64,000 nucleotides of DNA, taken from assembly GCA_964613945.1 (NCBI GenBank), contig CAZTJC010000003.1, positions 201,493 through 265,492 of the forward strand, given 5' to 3'. The stretch comes from JAVVHH01 sp964613945. GTDB taxonomy: Bacteria > Pseudomonadota > Alphaproteobacteria > Acetobacterales > Acetobacteraceae. Both the position numbers and the translations under genes were made by a program. The first letter of the stretch is position 1. Each line of letters opens with the position of its first letter. The notes beneath the pieces were generated by a model that saw nothing but the letters and a program-made list of their open reading frames with translations, was not told where the DNA came from and made no database searches. Shown one piece after another: positions 10,049-18,400 of this stretch.

Positions 10049-10657
10049 ATGGCGCGCGAGCAGTATCACCACGGCAACCTTCGCGAAGCCCTGATCCAAG
10101 CAGCACTCGTCTTGATTGCCGAACGCGGCATCAGCGGCTTCGCCGTCGCCGAACTGGCCCGCGCCGTCGGAGTCAGCGCCGCCGCACCGTATCGCCACTT
10201 CCGCGACCGCGACGCCGTTCTGGCCGAAGTGTCCCGCCGTGGTTTCGAGGCGCTGGAAGCGGAGATGCGCGCCGCCTTGCTGTCCCGCCCGACTGACCCG
10301 GTGGCCGCACTAGAGGCCTGCGCCCAGTCCCACCTCGCCTTCGCTGGCCGCGAAGGCCCGGTGTACGGCGCCATGTTCGACCCACATTTTCCTATCACCG
10401 CCCATCCGGACCTCGCGCGCGCCCGCGATGCGGCGCTGGCGGTGCTCCGCGGTGCCGCGCAGACCGCCTGCGACCGCAGCCGCGCCGCCCGCCGCCCACC
10501 GGCGCGCATGGTGGCGCTGCACATCTGGGCGCTCACCCACGGCGTCGCGACGCTCTATCTCGGGCCGAGCGGCGCCGGACAACTGCCGATGACGCCGGCT
10601 GATCTGCTCGAGGCTGGCATGTTGGTTTATCTGCAATCTCTGGCGCTGACGGATTGA
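10049..10657 (+). CDS. TetR/AcrR family transcriptional regulator
   Basis: A 202-residue repressor-type protein. It opens with the helix-turn-helix domain common to this subgroup: YHHGNLREALIQAA, then FAVAELARAVGVSAAAPYRHF, then RDRDAVLAEV, spanning residues 5-60. The C-terminal ligand domain resembles the WHG-type TetR C-terminal domain. The start is the ATG at 10049; the frame is open further upstream, but that part crosses the inverted repeat and the previous gene. It sits directly downstream of the importer operon on the same strand, so it may control it or itself. The effector is unknown. Confidence 0.9.
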   Translation: MAREQYHHGNLREALIQAALVLIAERGISGFAVAELARAVGVSAAAPYRHFRDRDAVLAEVSRRGFEALEAEMRAALLSRPTDPVAALEACAQSHLAFAGREGPVYGAMFDPHFPITAHPDLARARDAALAVLRGAAQTACDRSRAARRPPARMVALHIWALTHGVATLYLGPSGAGQLPMTPADLLEAGMLVYLQSLALTD

Positions 10658-10712
10658 ACTGCCGTTGCGGTCTCCCAATTGTAAATAAGACTTACATACT
10701 TTGGAGGCACCG

Positions 10713-11129
10713 ATGATCAGCAAGATCGACGAATACGGTAAGGTGGGTTGGATTACCGTCACCGTGGTGGGGTTCTGGCTTGCCTGGCCGATCGGCTTCG
10801 CGATGCTGGCCTTCCTGGCGGGCAGCGGCCGTCTGCGCGGACTGCGCACAACGGCGCCCGGCACTTGGTTCAATCTCGGTGCCCAGGACAATCGCTGGAA
10901 CGGCGGCTTCAAGGCACCTTGGGGCGCGACCAAGTCGGCCACTTCCGGCAACAAGGCGTTCGACGACTATCGCGACGAGACCCTGCGCCGCCTCGAGGAC
11001 GAGGAGCGTGAGTTCCAGTCGTTCCTCGATCGCCTCCGCAAGGCGCGCGACAAGTCGGAGTTCGACGCCTTCATGGCGGAACGCCGCAACCGCCCTGCCC
11101 ATGTGCAGGACGTGACGGACGCCGCCTGA
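10713..11129 (+). CDS. DUF2852 family small membrane protein
   Basis: A 138-residue protein of unknown function found mainly in alphaproteobacteria. A GGAGG six bases upstream fixes the ATG at 10713. One hydrophobic segment (WITVTVVGFWLAWPIGFAML) covers residues 13-32. It is followed by a polar C-terminal half with NAFDDYRDETLRRLEDEE-like text and a strongly charged helix around residues 85-120. The C-terminal part probably lies in the cytoplasm. Its transcript is closed by the hairpin at 11139-11165. Confidence 0.75.
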   Translation: MISKIDEYGKVGWITVTVVGFWLAWPIGFAMLAFLAGSGRLRGLRTTAPGTWFNLGAQDNRWNGGFKAPWGATKSATSGNKAFDDYRDETLRRLEDEEREFQSFLDRLRKARDKSEFDAFMAERRNRPAHVQDVTDAA

Positions 11130-11138
11130 TCACGACCC

Positions 11139-11165
11139 GAGGCCCTCTCCGACGGAGAGGGCCTC
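11139..11165. terminator. bidirectional terminator between convergent genes
   Basis: A perfect 12-bp stem GAGGCCCTCTCC / GGAGAGGGCCTC closes a 3-base loop. On the plus strand it is followed by GACCGTTTTA. It lies between the DUF2852 stop and the stop of the convergent binding-protein gene, where a shared terminator is expected. Confidence 0.75.
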
Positions 11166-11172
11166 GACCGTT

Positions 11173-12759
11173 TTACTTCACCGTGACGAAGCGCAGCGGG
11201 AAGCTGTTGTCGGCCAACTGCGCCACGTCGATGTTCGCCCGCGTTGCCCAAACCAGCACCTGCTGGTGAAGCGGGATGGTGGCCACCTCGTCCTTGGCAA
11301 TCGCCGAGGCCTGGCTGATCAAGGCCTGCCGCTTCTCCGCATTGGTCTCAATGGCGGCCTGATCGAGCAACTCGTCGAACTTCGCATTGCTCCAGCCACC
11401 GTCGTTGAACACTCCCCGGGTTCCGTTGCGGCTACCCAGCAGGTTGAATAGCGAGTTCCAGGCGTCGTAGGTGTTGGGCGTCCAGCCCAGCATGTAGAAG
11501 CTGGTGCGGTAGTCGGGGTTGCTGATCTCGGCGAAGTACTTGAGCCGGGTCTGGGCGTTCAACGTCACCTTTACGCCGATCCGCGCCAGCATCGCCGTCG
11601 CCGCCTGACAGATCGCCTCGTCGTTGACGTAGCGGTCATTGGGGCAATCCAGCGTCACGCCGAATCCGTTGGGATATCCGGCCTCGGCCAGCAGCTTCTT
11701 GCCCTCTTCCGGATTGTAGGGGTAGCGCACGTCGTCAGCTTCTTTGTAGGCACCGACGCCGGGCCCATACATCAACCCGGTCACATGCGACTGGCCGCGC
11801 ATGACGCGCTGGCGAATGGCGTTGATGTCGATCGCCTGGTAGAACGCCTGCCGCACCCGCTTGTCCTGGAACGGGTTCTTGCCCTTCACGTCCGACTTCA
11901 GCAGCTCCGGCCGGGCGATGTCGAAGCCGAGGAAGATGGTGCGCAGTTCCGGGCCCATCCACAGCTTGATCCCCGGCGCTTTCTCCAGGCGTTGGATGTC
12001 CTGCGGCGGCACGGTGTAGATCATGTCCACATCGCCCGACAGCAATGCCGCTACCCGGGTCGCCGCGTTGCTGATCACGTTGAACGTCACGTCCGTGGCG
12101 TTGCCGGACAGTTTGTCCCACCAGGCCGGGTTGGCGTGCATGGTGGTGCGCCGATCGGGCTCACGGATATCGAGGATGTATGGTCCGGTGCCGTTGGCAT
12201 GGCGGGTGGCGTAGTTCTCGCCGACCTTGGTCAGATCCACCGGCTGCACCGCATCATGCGCCTCGCACCAGGCCTTGGACATGATCACCCAGCCGGTGAT
12301 CTCCTCGGTGAAGATCGGATCCGGCACCTTGGTGAAGACGTCGACGGTGAAATCATCGACCTTCTTCATTTCTTTGACGGCTTGGAAGTACGAGTTGATC
12401 TGGCTGCCCGGCCCGCTCGCACGCTGCCAACTGAACACCACGTCGTCGGCGGTGAAATCCTGGCCTTCTTGGAACTTCACGCCGTGGCGGAGATGAAAGC
12501 GCCAAGTTGTGGCATTCAGCGCTTCCCAGCTCTCGGCCAGCGCGGGCTCTACCTTGAGGTTGCGGTCGCGGCGAACCAGCGGATCGTAGAAATTCTGAGT
12601 GAACGTCAGCAGGAAAGTCTCGCTGCGCGTGTAGGGGTCCATAGAGTTCGCGTCGCCGTCGTTGGCGAAACGGAAATTCGCACCTTGAGCCGTATGCCCA
12701 CCAAACAGGACCATTGCTGAAAGGGCTGTAGTTTGCGCGAAAGTTTTTAGCGAGATCAC
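11173..12759 (-). CDS. ABC transporter substrate-binding protein, peptide/nickel (SBP_bac_5) family
   Basis: Periplasmic binding protein of the DppA/OppA class, 528 residues. It has a signal peptide (FAQTTALSAMVLFGG, cleavage near HTAQGA) and the family signature FRFANDGDANSMDPYTRSE directly after it. The middle contains KFQEGQDFTADDVVFSWQR, the standard SBP_bac_5 motif. No dpp/opp permease or ATPase genes are adjacent, so it is an orphan component. It may serve a transporter encoded elsewhere. Its 5' end faces the terminator of the atp operon, so it should have its own promoter in the 109-base gap. Confidence 0.88.
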   Translation of the reverse strand: MISLKTFAQTTALSAMVLFGGHTAQGANFRFANDGDANSMDPYTRSETFLLTFTQNFYDPLVRRDRNLKVEPALAESWEALNATTWRFHLRHGVKFQEGQDFTADDVVFSWQRASGPGSQINSYFQAVKEMKKVDDFTVDVFTKVPDPIFTEEITGWVIMSKAWCEAHDAVQPVDLTKVGENYATRHANGTGPYILDIREPDRRTTMHANPAWWDKLSGNATDVTFNVISNAATRVAALLSGDVDMIYTVPPQDIQRLEKAPGIKLWMGPELRTIFLGFDIARPELLKSDVKGKNPFQDKRVRQAFYQAIDINAIRQRVMRGQSHVTGLMYGPGVGAYKEADDVRYPYNPEEGKKLLAEAGYPNGFGVTLDCPNDRYVNDEAICQAATAMLARIGVKVTLNAQTRLKYFAEISNPDYRTSFYMLGWTPNTYDAWNSLFNLLGSRNGTRGVFNDGGWSNAKFDELLDQAAIETNAEKRQALISQASAIAKDEVATIPLHQQVLVWATRANIDVAQLADNSFPLRFVTVK

Positions 12760-12818
12760 GATGTCCTCACGGCCAGGTTAAAACCACGATAGATGATGTC
12801 TAGCACCAGGAAAACGAA

Positions 12819-12842
12819 AAGGGCGGCCCGAGAGCCGCCCTT
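12819..12842 (-). terminator. Rho-independent terminator of the F0 ATP synthase operon
   Basis: A 9-bp stem AAGGGCGGC / GCCGCCCTT with a 6-base loop lies 26 bases after the atpF stop. Read on the minus strand it is followed by TTTCGTTTTCC, a T-rich tail. This is the expected 3' end of the atp transcript. Confidence 0.8.
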
Positions 12843-12868
12843 CGCCGTTTGATTGTAGAGACGCAGAC

Positions 12869-13384
12869 TTATGCGGCGCGTCGGCCGGCGAGGGCGGCCG
12901 GCAGGCCCTGGATCGCACGGTCGATCAACGGTGCATCCTGCTCGGGGCCGAAGCCCTGCGCAATGATCTGCTCGGCGGCGCGGGACGCGATGTCGGCGGC
13001 AGCTTGCTGCACCTCGGTGACTGCCGCCTTCTCGGCCGCGGCGATCCGGTCCATGGCCATCTTCTCGCGGCGCTTGGCTGTGTCAGCCGCTTCCTTCTGT
13101 GCTGCCGACGCGACATCGGCAGCCTGGCTGCGAGCATTGTCCAGCATGATCTGCGCATCCTTGGCCGCCTGCTCGCGCTGGGCCTGGGCGTCCTTCAGCA
13201 TGGCTTCCGCTTCGGTGCGCAGCCGCGAGGCCTCGCTCAGCTCGTGACGGATCGTCGCTGCGCGCTTGTCGAGCATCCCAGTGATCGCCAACCACAGCTT
13301 ACGGCCGAACAGCGCGTAGAAGATGAAGAAGCCGAGGCCGACCCACGTGCGCGGATTGCCGAAGAGAGTCTCGTGATGTTCCAT
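12869..13384 (-). CDS. atpF: F0F1 ATP synthase subunit b
   Basis: Peripheral-stalk subunit linking the membrane a/c sector to F1. The 171-residue protein has one N-terminal membrane helix (TWVGLGFFIFYALFGRKLWL, residues 13-32). It is followed by a long charged alanine-rich coiled coil with LDKRAATIRHELSEASRLRTEAE. It starts three bases after the b' stop, so the two stalk subunits are translated as a pair, as expected where b and b' heterodimerise. It is the last gene before the operon terminator. F1 genes are not in this window. Confidence 0.94.
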   Translation of the reverse strand: MEHHETLFGNPRTWVGLGFFIFYALFGRKLWLAITGMLDKRAATIRHELSEASRLRTEAEAMLKDAQAQREQAAKDAQIMLDNARSQAADVASAAQKEAADTAKRREKMAMDRIAAAEKAAVTEVQQAAADIASRAAEQIIAQGFGPEQDAPLIDRAIQGLPAALAGRRAA

Positions 13385-13387
13385 GGA

Positions 13388-13882
13388 CTAGCGGGCCCCC
13401 ATAACGGTGCCGACGGCATTATCGACGCGCGCGGGATCGGGAGATTGACCGGTCAGGCGCGACACCACGGCGGTAGCGGTCTCGCTGGCGACCTGACGGA
13501 GGGCGCCCATTGCCTGCTGCCGCGCGGCGGATATCCGATGTTCGGCCTCGGCGAGTTGCCGCTCGAGCTGCTCGCCATCGATGCGCGCGCGCTCGGCAGC
13601 TTCCCGCTTGGCACCGTCGGATGCCTGGGAGATCTGCAGCTGTGCTTCGGCGGAGGCCGAACGCCCACGCTCGGCGATCTCGAGGGCAGCATGATCGGCG
13701 GCCTGCTTGGCGTCGCGTGCGCTCGCCAGGTCCGACGAGATGCGCATCTCGCGCGTTTCCAGCACAGTGCCGACCTTGGGCAGCGCCCAGTACCGCAGCG
13801 CCATATAGAGGGCTGCGAAAATGATAAACATCCAGACGACCTGGGCGATCGTCAGTGGATTGGAGAAATCGAGCTGGGGCAT
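13388..13882 (-). CDS. atpF2: F0F1 ATP synthase subunit b'
   Basis: Second, diverged b-type stalk subunit found in alphaproteobacteria, cyanobacteria and plastids. It has 164 residues. The membrane helix LTIAQVVWMFIIFAALYMAL spans residues 10-29, followed by LPKVGTVLETREMRISSDLASA and a coiled coil. It lies between two hairpins on the atpE side and atpF on the other. The order a-c-b'-b matches alphaproteobacterial F0 operons. Some genomes label this gene atpG or atpX. Confidence 0.93.
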   Translation of the reverse strand: MPQLDFSNPLTIAQVVWMFIIFAALYMALRYWALPKVGTVLETREMRISSDLASARDAKQAADHAALEIAERGRSASAEAQLQISQASDGAKREAAERARIDGEQLERQLAEAEHRISAARQQAMGALRQVASETATAVVSRLTGQSPDPARVDNAVGTVMGAR

Positions 13883-13904
13883 GCGCCTCGCGTCCGGCAG
13901 GAAA

Positions 13905-13924
13905 GGCCGGCCCGGTGGCCGGCC
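13905..13924. promoter_or_regulatory. GC-rich hairpin in the 5' leader of the b' gene
   Basis: The palindromic octamer GGCCGGCC occurs twice, at 13905-13912 and 13917-13924, around CGGT. It lies 22 bases upstream of the b' ATG (minus strand). Together with the hairpin at 13944-13978 it makes a two-stem intercistronic region that could slow processing or protect RNA ends. The structure is seen directly; the role is inferred. Confidence 0.4.
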
Positions 13925-13943
13925 CGTAACGTAGATAAAAGAA

Positions 13944-13978
13944 AGCCGGCGGCGGACCCTCGAGGTCCGTCGCCGGCT
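13944..13978 (-). terminator. terminator-like hairpin directly after the c-subunit gene (partial terminator or attenuator)
   Basis: A 15-bp stem with one mismatch (13944-13958 against 13964-13978) and a 5-base loop begins 9 bases after the atpE stop. Read on the minus strand it is followed by TTTCTTTTATC. This is a standard intrinsic terminator shape, but it sits inside the operon before b' and b. Partial termination here would make c-subunit mRNA more abundant than stalk mRNA, fitting the c-ring stoichiometry. Confidence 0.65.
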
Positions 13979-13987
13979 CCGGTCGGC

Positions 13988-14245
13988 TTAGGTGAAGAGG
14001 ATGAGGAAGGCGATCAGCAGCGCGAACAGCGCAACGGCTTCCGTCAGCGCGAAGCCAAGAATGCCGATCGGGAACACGACGTCACGGGCGGACGGGTTAC
14101 GGCCGACAGTGGTTACCATCGCGGAGAAGATGCTGCCCATGCCCAAGCCGACGCCGGCCAGAGCGATAACGGCGATGCCTGCGCCAAGAGCCTTATAGGC
14201 CAGGACGGATTCGTGAGCGACGGCGACAGCGGTTTGCGGGTCCAT
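13988..14245 (-). CDS. atpE: F0F1 ATP synthase subunit c
   Basis: Proteolipid of the rotating c-ring, 85 residues, two membrane helices. Helix 1 carries the packing motif GAGIAVIALAGVGLGMGSIF at residues 21-40. The polar loop is GRNPSA near residues 48-53. The ion-binding carboxylate in helix 2 is E69 in GFALTEAVALF. Nothing indicates sodium coupling, so proton coupling is assumed. It is followed by the terminator-like hairpin described separately. Confidence 0.96.
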   Translation of the reverse strand: MDPQTAVAVAHESVLAYKALGAGIAVIALAGVGLGMGSIFSAMVTTVGRNPSARDVVFPIGILGFALTEAVALFALLIAFLILFT

Positions 14246-14289
14246 GACGTAGGTCCTTTCAGTTTAACTTTGAGGGTATCGGTCCCGGA

Positions 14290-15048
14290 TCAGTGCAGGT
14301 GCACTGCGTCGTGCAGGTAGATGCACGTCAGGACGGCGAACACGTAAGCCTGGAGCGCGGCCACCAGGAGCTCGAAGCCCTGAAGGATCACGGTCAACGC
14401 TAGCGGCAGGATGCCGAACGCACCGGTCACGACACCCGCGCCGGCCAGGATGAGGATGAAGCTGCCGAACACTTCGAACATCACGTGCCCGGCCACCATA
14501 TTGGCGAACAACCGGATCGAGAGGCTCACCGGCCGCGACAGGTAGGAGATGACCTCGACCGGAATGATCAACGGCGCCAACAACTTGGGTGCGCCTTCCG
14601 GAAAGAAGTAGCCGAAGAATTTCAGCCCGTGGATGCGGAGCGCCACCAGCGTGACGATCACGATCACCATGACGGCCAGCCCGCCGGTGACGGCGATGTG
14701 GCTGGTGTAGGTGAAGGAATACGGCAGCAGGCCGAGCACGTTGCCGAGGAACACGAAGAAGAACAGCGTGAACACGAACGGGAAGTATTTTTTCCCTTCC
14801 GGCCCGATCGCGCCGACCGCCATGTCCATGATGCCGGAATAGGCCATCTCGGCCAGCGCTTGTAGCCGACCCGGAATGATCGCCTGCGGCTTGGCGCCGT
14901 AATACATCGTCGCCAGCAACAGCGCCGAGGCCAGAATCATCATGAGATTCGAATTGGTGAAGTTCACCGAGCGGCCGATCGCCCCCAGGGCGCCATGCAG
15001 CTCGAACTGGCCAAGTGCGTCGATCTTCGGTGCTGCTTCGGCGGCCAA
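14290..15048 (-). CDS. atpB: F0F1 ATP synthase subunit a
   Basis: Membrane stator subunit that carries protons to and from the c-ring. A TTG start at 15048 gives a 252-residue protein beginning MAAEAAPKIDALGQFELHG, with a GGAAGGGA ribosome site about six bases upstream. A GTG at 15069, overlapping the atpI stop as GTGA, is the alternative; longer frames run out of phase into atpI. The essential arginine lies in SLSIRLFANMVAGHV near residue 179. About six membrane helices are visible. The order atpI-B-E-F'-F is that of alphaproteobacterial F0 operons. Confidence 0.93.
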   Translation of the reverse strand: MAAEAAPKIDALGQFELHGALGAIGRSVNFTNSNLMMILASALLLATMYYGAKPQAIIPGRLQALAEMAYSGIMDMAVGAIGPEGKKYFPFVFTLFFFVFLGNVLGLLPYSFTYTSHIAVTGGLAVMVIVIVTLVALRIHGLKFFGYFFPEGAPKLLAPLIIPVEVISYLSRPVSLSIRLFANMVAGHVMFEVFGSFILILAGAGVVTGAFGILPLALTVILQGFELLVAALQAYVFAVLTCIYLHDAVHLH

Positions 15049-15065
15049 ACTCAGTTCCCTTCCAC

Positions 15066-15398
15066 TCACGAGCCCGGCGTGGGCCGTGTCTTGCGCGGCA
15101 TCATCAGCCGCCAAACGTTCGCCACCCCAGCCGCACCGCCGAGCAGCACGAACAGGGCCAGCAGCCAGGGGCGAGTCCCCAGCAGCCAATCCAAACCCCA
15201 CCCGATCGCAAGTCCGACCGCAAGCGCGGAAACCAGCTCGACCCCGACACGCGCGCCAATGCCCATGGGGCTTGGCGAGCTACCCGAGCCCACACCAGGT
15301 GCCGGTTTAGGCGCTGCCGCCTCTTGCCGAGCCTGCGCACCGCGCAGACGCTCCTCGAAGGAGCCTCCATCCTGGGATGGTTTATCCCGATCACTCAT
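15066..15398 (-). CDS. atpI: ATP synthase protein I (AtpI/AtpQ-like F0 assembly factor)
   Basis: A 110-residue protein with a polar N-terminal half and two membrane helices (VELVSALAVGLAIGWGLDWL and PWLLALFVLLGGAAGVANVW). The central VGLAIGWGLDWLLGTRPW is characteristic of AtpI. In other bacteria AtpI helps c-ring assembly or magnesium supply. It is the first gene after a good promoter (-35 TTGACA at 15466-15471). Its stop overlaps a possible GTG of atpB. Confidence 0.88.
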   Translation of the reverse strand: MSDRDKPSQDGGSFEERLRGAQARQEAAAPKPAPGVGSGSSPSPMGIGARVGVELVSALAVGLAIGWGLDWLLGTRPWLLALFVLLGGAAGVANVWRLMMPRKTRPTPGS

Positions 15399-15442
15399 TT
15401 CCGCCCCCGCACGCCCAACGACCGCGCCGCAAAGGCGCCCGT

Positions 15443-15471
15443 CTGCTATCTTCGAGGGGGTAGGGTGTCAA
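15443..15471 (-). promoter_or_regulatory. predicted sigma-70-type promoter of the F0 atp operon
   Basis: On the minus strand a perfect TTGACA (15471-15466) is separated by 17 bases from TAGCAG (15448-15443). The predicted start is near 15436, 38 bases before the atpI ATG. It lies in the only gap upstream of atpI, just after the smc stop. The -35 is strong and the -10 weak. Confidence 0.5.
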
Positions 15472-15498
15472 GGCTGAGACGCGCTTTCATCTGCGAAA

Positions 15499-18400
15499 CT
15501 ACTCCGCAGCCACGGCCTCGACCATTTCCACCGCCGCCCCGAGATCCACCGACAGCAGCCGCGACACCCCACGCTCCTGCATCGTGACGCCATACAGCCG
15601 GTCCATCCGCGCCATGGTCAGGTGATGATGGGTGACCACCAGGAAGCGCGTGCCGGTCTCGGCGACCATGTCGGCCAGCAACGTGCAAAAGCGCTCAACA
15701 TTGGCGTCGTCGAGCGGCGCATCGACCTCGTCGAGCACGCAGAGCGGCGCCGGATTGCAGCGGAAGACGGCAAAGATCAGGCTCAGCGCCGTCAGCGCCT
15801 GCTCGCCACCCGACAGCAGCGACAGCGTGGCCAGCTTCTTGCCCGGTGGCTGCGCGTAGATCTCCAGCCCGGCCAGCAGCGGATCGTCCGACCCCACCAT
15901 CGCCAGATGCGCCCGCCCGCCACCGAACATACGAGCGAACAGCTGCTGGAAGTGCTTGTCCACTTGATTGAACATGTCCGACAGGCGCTCGCGCCCTTCC
16001 CGGTTCAGGTGCCCGATGCCGCCCCGCAGCTTGGCGATAGCGGTGCCCAACTCCTCGCGCTCACCGACGATGGTGGCCATTTCGCCGGCCAGCGCCTCGG
16101 CCTCCATTTCGGCACGCAGGTTGACCGGCCCCATCGCTTCCCGCTCGCGGGCCAAGCGCTGCCACTTGCCGCGCGCGCGATCTTCCGCCGCCGCCGAGAC
16201 GTCGTCCGGCGGAGGGGGAATGTCCAATGCGCCGAGCCGTTCCGCCACCGCTGCTTCGGCGGCCGCCACGCCCGCCGTCGCCGCCTCGATGCCGCCCTCC
16301 GCCCTGACCAACGCCTCGCGTGCGGCATACAGCGCCTGCTCCGCCCGCCGCGCGGTGTCGCTGGCGACCGAAACCTGGCGTTCCGCGCCTGCCAGCGCCG
16401 TTGCCGCGGCCTGATGCGCCGCCTGTGCCTCGTGCAACGCCGCCTCCGCCTGCGCCGCCTGTCGCGATGCGGCTTCGGGACCGCCAGACAGTTCATCGGC
16501 TTCGGCCGCCGCAGCCTGCGCCCGCGCGCGCAGATCCGTGACCCGACCCCGCGCATCCGCCGCCCGCATGCGGCCATCCTCCCGCTCGCGGCCGATCACG
16601 CCCCGCCGATGCTGCCGCCCGACATGGCCGCGCTCGAGCGTCTGCAGCGCCAATTGCGCCTCGCGGTCCCGCGCCCGCGCTGCCGCCTGTGCCGCCTTGC
16701 CGCGCTCCACCTCGGCCCGCAGCATCGTTATATCCGGCGCCGCGTCCCGCTCGCGCCGGGCTTCGGCCAGCGCGGCATCGGCCTCCGCCCGCTCCGGGGC
16801 CAGCGCGTCGATCTGCGCCAACAAATCCGCCAACCGCGCCCCGCTCTGCTCGGCCCGGCCACGCAGGCCCGCCGCATCGCTCCGGCTTCGCTCCGCCGCC
16901 TGCTCGGCCGCTCGCAGCGCCGTTCGCGCCTGGCCGTCCGCCGCCATGGCGGCCCGCTCGGTCACATCCGCCGCCTCGCGCGCCGTCCGCGCCGCCGCCG
17001 AAACCTTCTCGGCCGCCCGCAACTGCTCCTGCAGCCCGGCCAGCCGGTTGCGCTGCTGCAGCCGCACCGCCGCCGCCGTCGGCGCGCCCGCCCGCACCGT
17101 GTAGCCGTCCCAGCGCCATACCGCGCCCGCCCGCGACACCAGCGTCTGACCCGGCAGCAACGCCGCCTGACCCGCCTGTCCCCCCGCATCGTCGGCCACC
17201 ACCGACACCCCGGCCAACGCCCGCGCCAGCAGCGCCGGGCCCTGCACCAGACCGGCCAAACTCTCGCCCGGCATCGCCGCAACCTCGAGCGGCGGCAACT
17301 CGCGCCAGTGCCGCGGCGCGTGGGGATCCGCCGCCGCCGCCAATTCCTCGCCGAGCGCCGCACCGAGCGCCGCCTCCAGCCCGGCCGGCACCTCGAGCCG
17401 ATCCACCATCTTGGGCCATTTCTCGCCATCGCGGACGGCCAACACCTGCGACAGCCCGGCGACCTCCGCCGCCAGCTTCGCCCGCGCCGCCTCCGCCTGG
17501 TTCAGCCGCTCCCGCGCCGCAATCGCGGCCGGTAATGCCGCCACCCGCGACGCTTCGGCCGCTTCCGCCTGGGTCCGGGCGGCGGCCAACGCCTCCCGCG
17601 CCGACGCCTCGGCCGAGATCGCCCGCTGTAACTGCGCCGGGTCGGGCGCCGCGGCTTCAGCCCGGGCCCGCTCGGCGGCCAATCGCGCGCCCGCCTCGGC
17701 GGCCCGACGCGCCCGCGCCTCTGCCGCCGACATCACCTGCTGCAACGTCGCCGCCCGCGCCGTCAGCTCCGCCGCCCGCTCGGTGGCCGCACTCGCCGCC
17801 GTCTCGGCTGCTGCCAACGCGTCCGCCGCCGCCGCCGCCGCCGCCTGCGCCGCGGCCGACGCCGCCGGATACGCCTCGGCCTCGGCTGCCAATCGCGCGC
17901 TTTCAGCCTCGAGCCGGGCGTCCGCGGCGTCGACGTCCTTCTGAATCTGCTCGGCATGCCCGAGGTCGCGCACCGCCTGCGCCTGCCGCGCCACCGCAGC
18001 CGCCAACGCGCTCTGCGCCCGCGCGATCTCCGCTTTGACGCCCTCTTGCGCCACCCGCGCCCGCTCCAGCAGCGTCCGCGCCGCCGCCTCGTCGGCCCGC
18101 AAGCCCGGCACCGCCGCCTGTGCCACTTGGGCTGCCTGCGCCCTGCCGACCGCCGCGGCCGCCGCTGCGGTCACCGCATTCTCCGCCGCGACCAACGCCG
18201 CCTCGCCCGCCGCCGCCGCCGCCCGCGCTCGGGCCTGCGCGATGGACAGCATCGCCGCCTCCGCCTCCCCCACCGTCGACGACAGCGTCCGATACCGGCT
18301 CGCCTGCTTGGCCTGCTTTTGCAGCCCGTCGAGCTGCGTTTCCAGCATCGCCCGCCGCTCTTCGGCCCGCTCGAGATTGACTTCGGCCGCCCGCAGCCGC

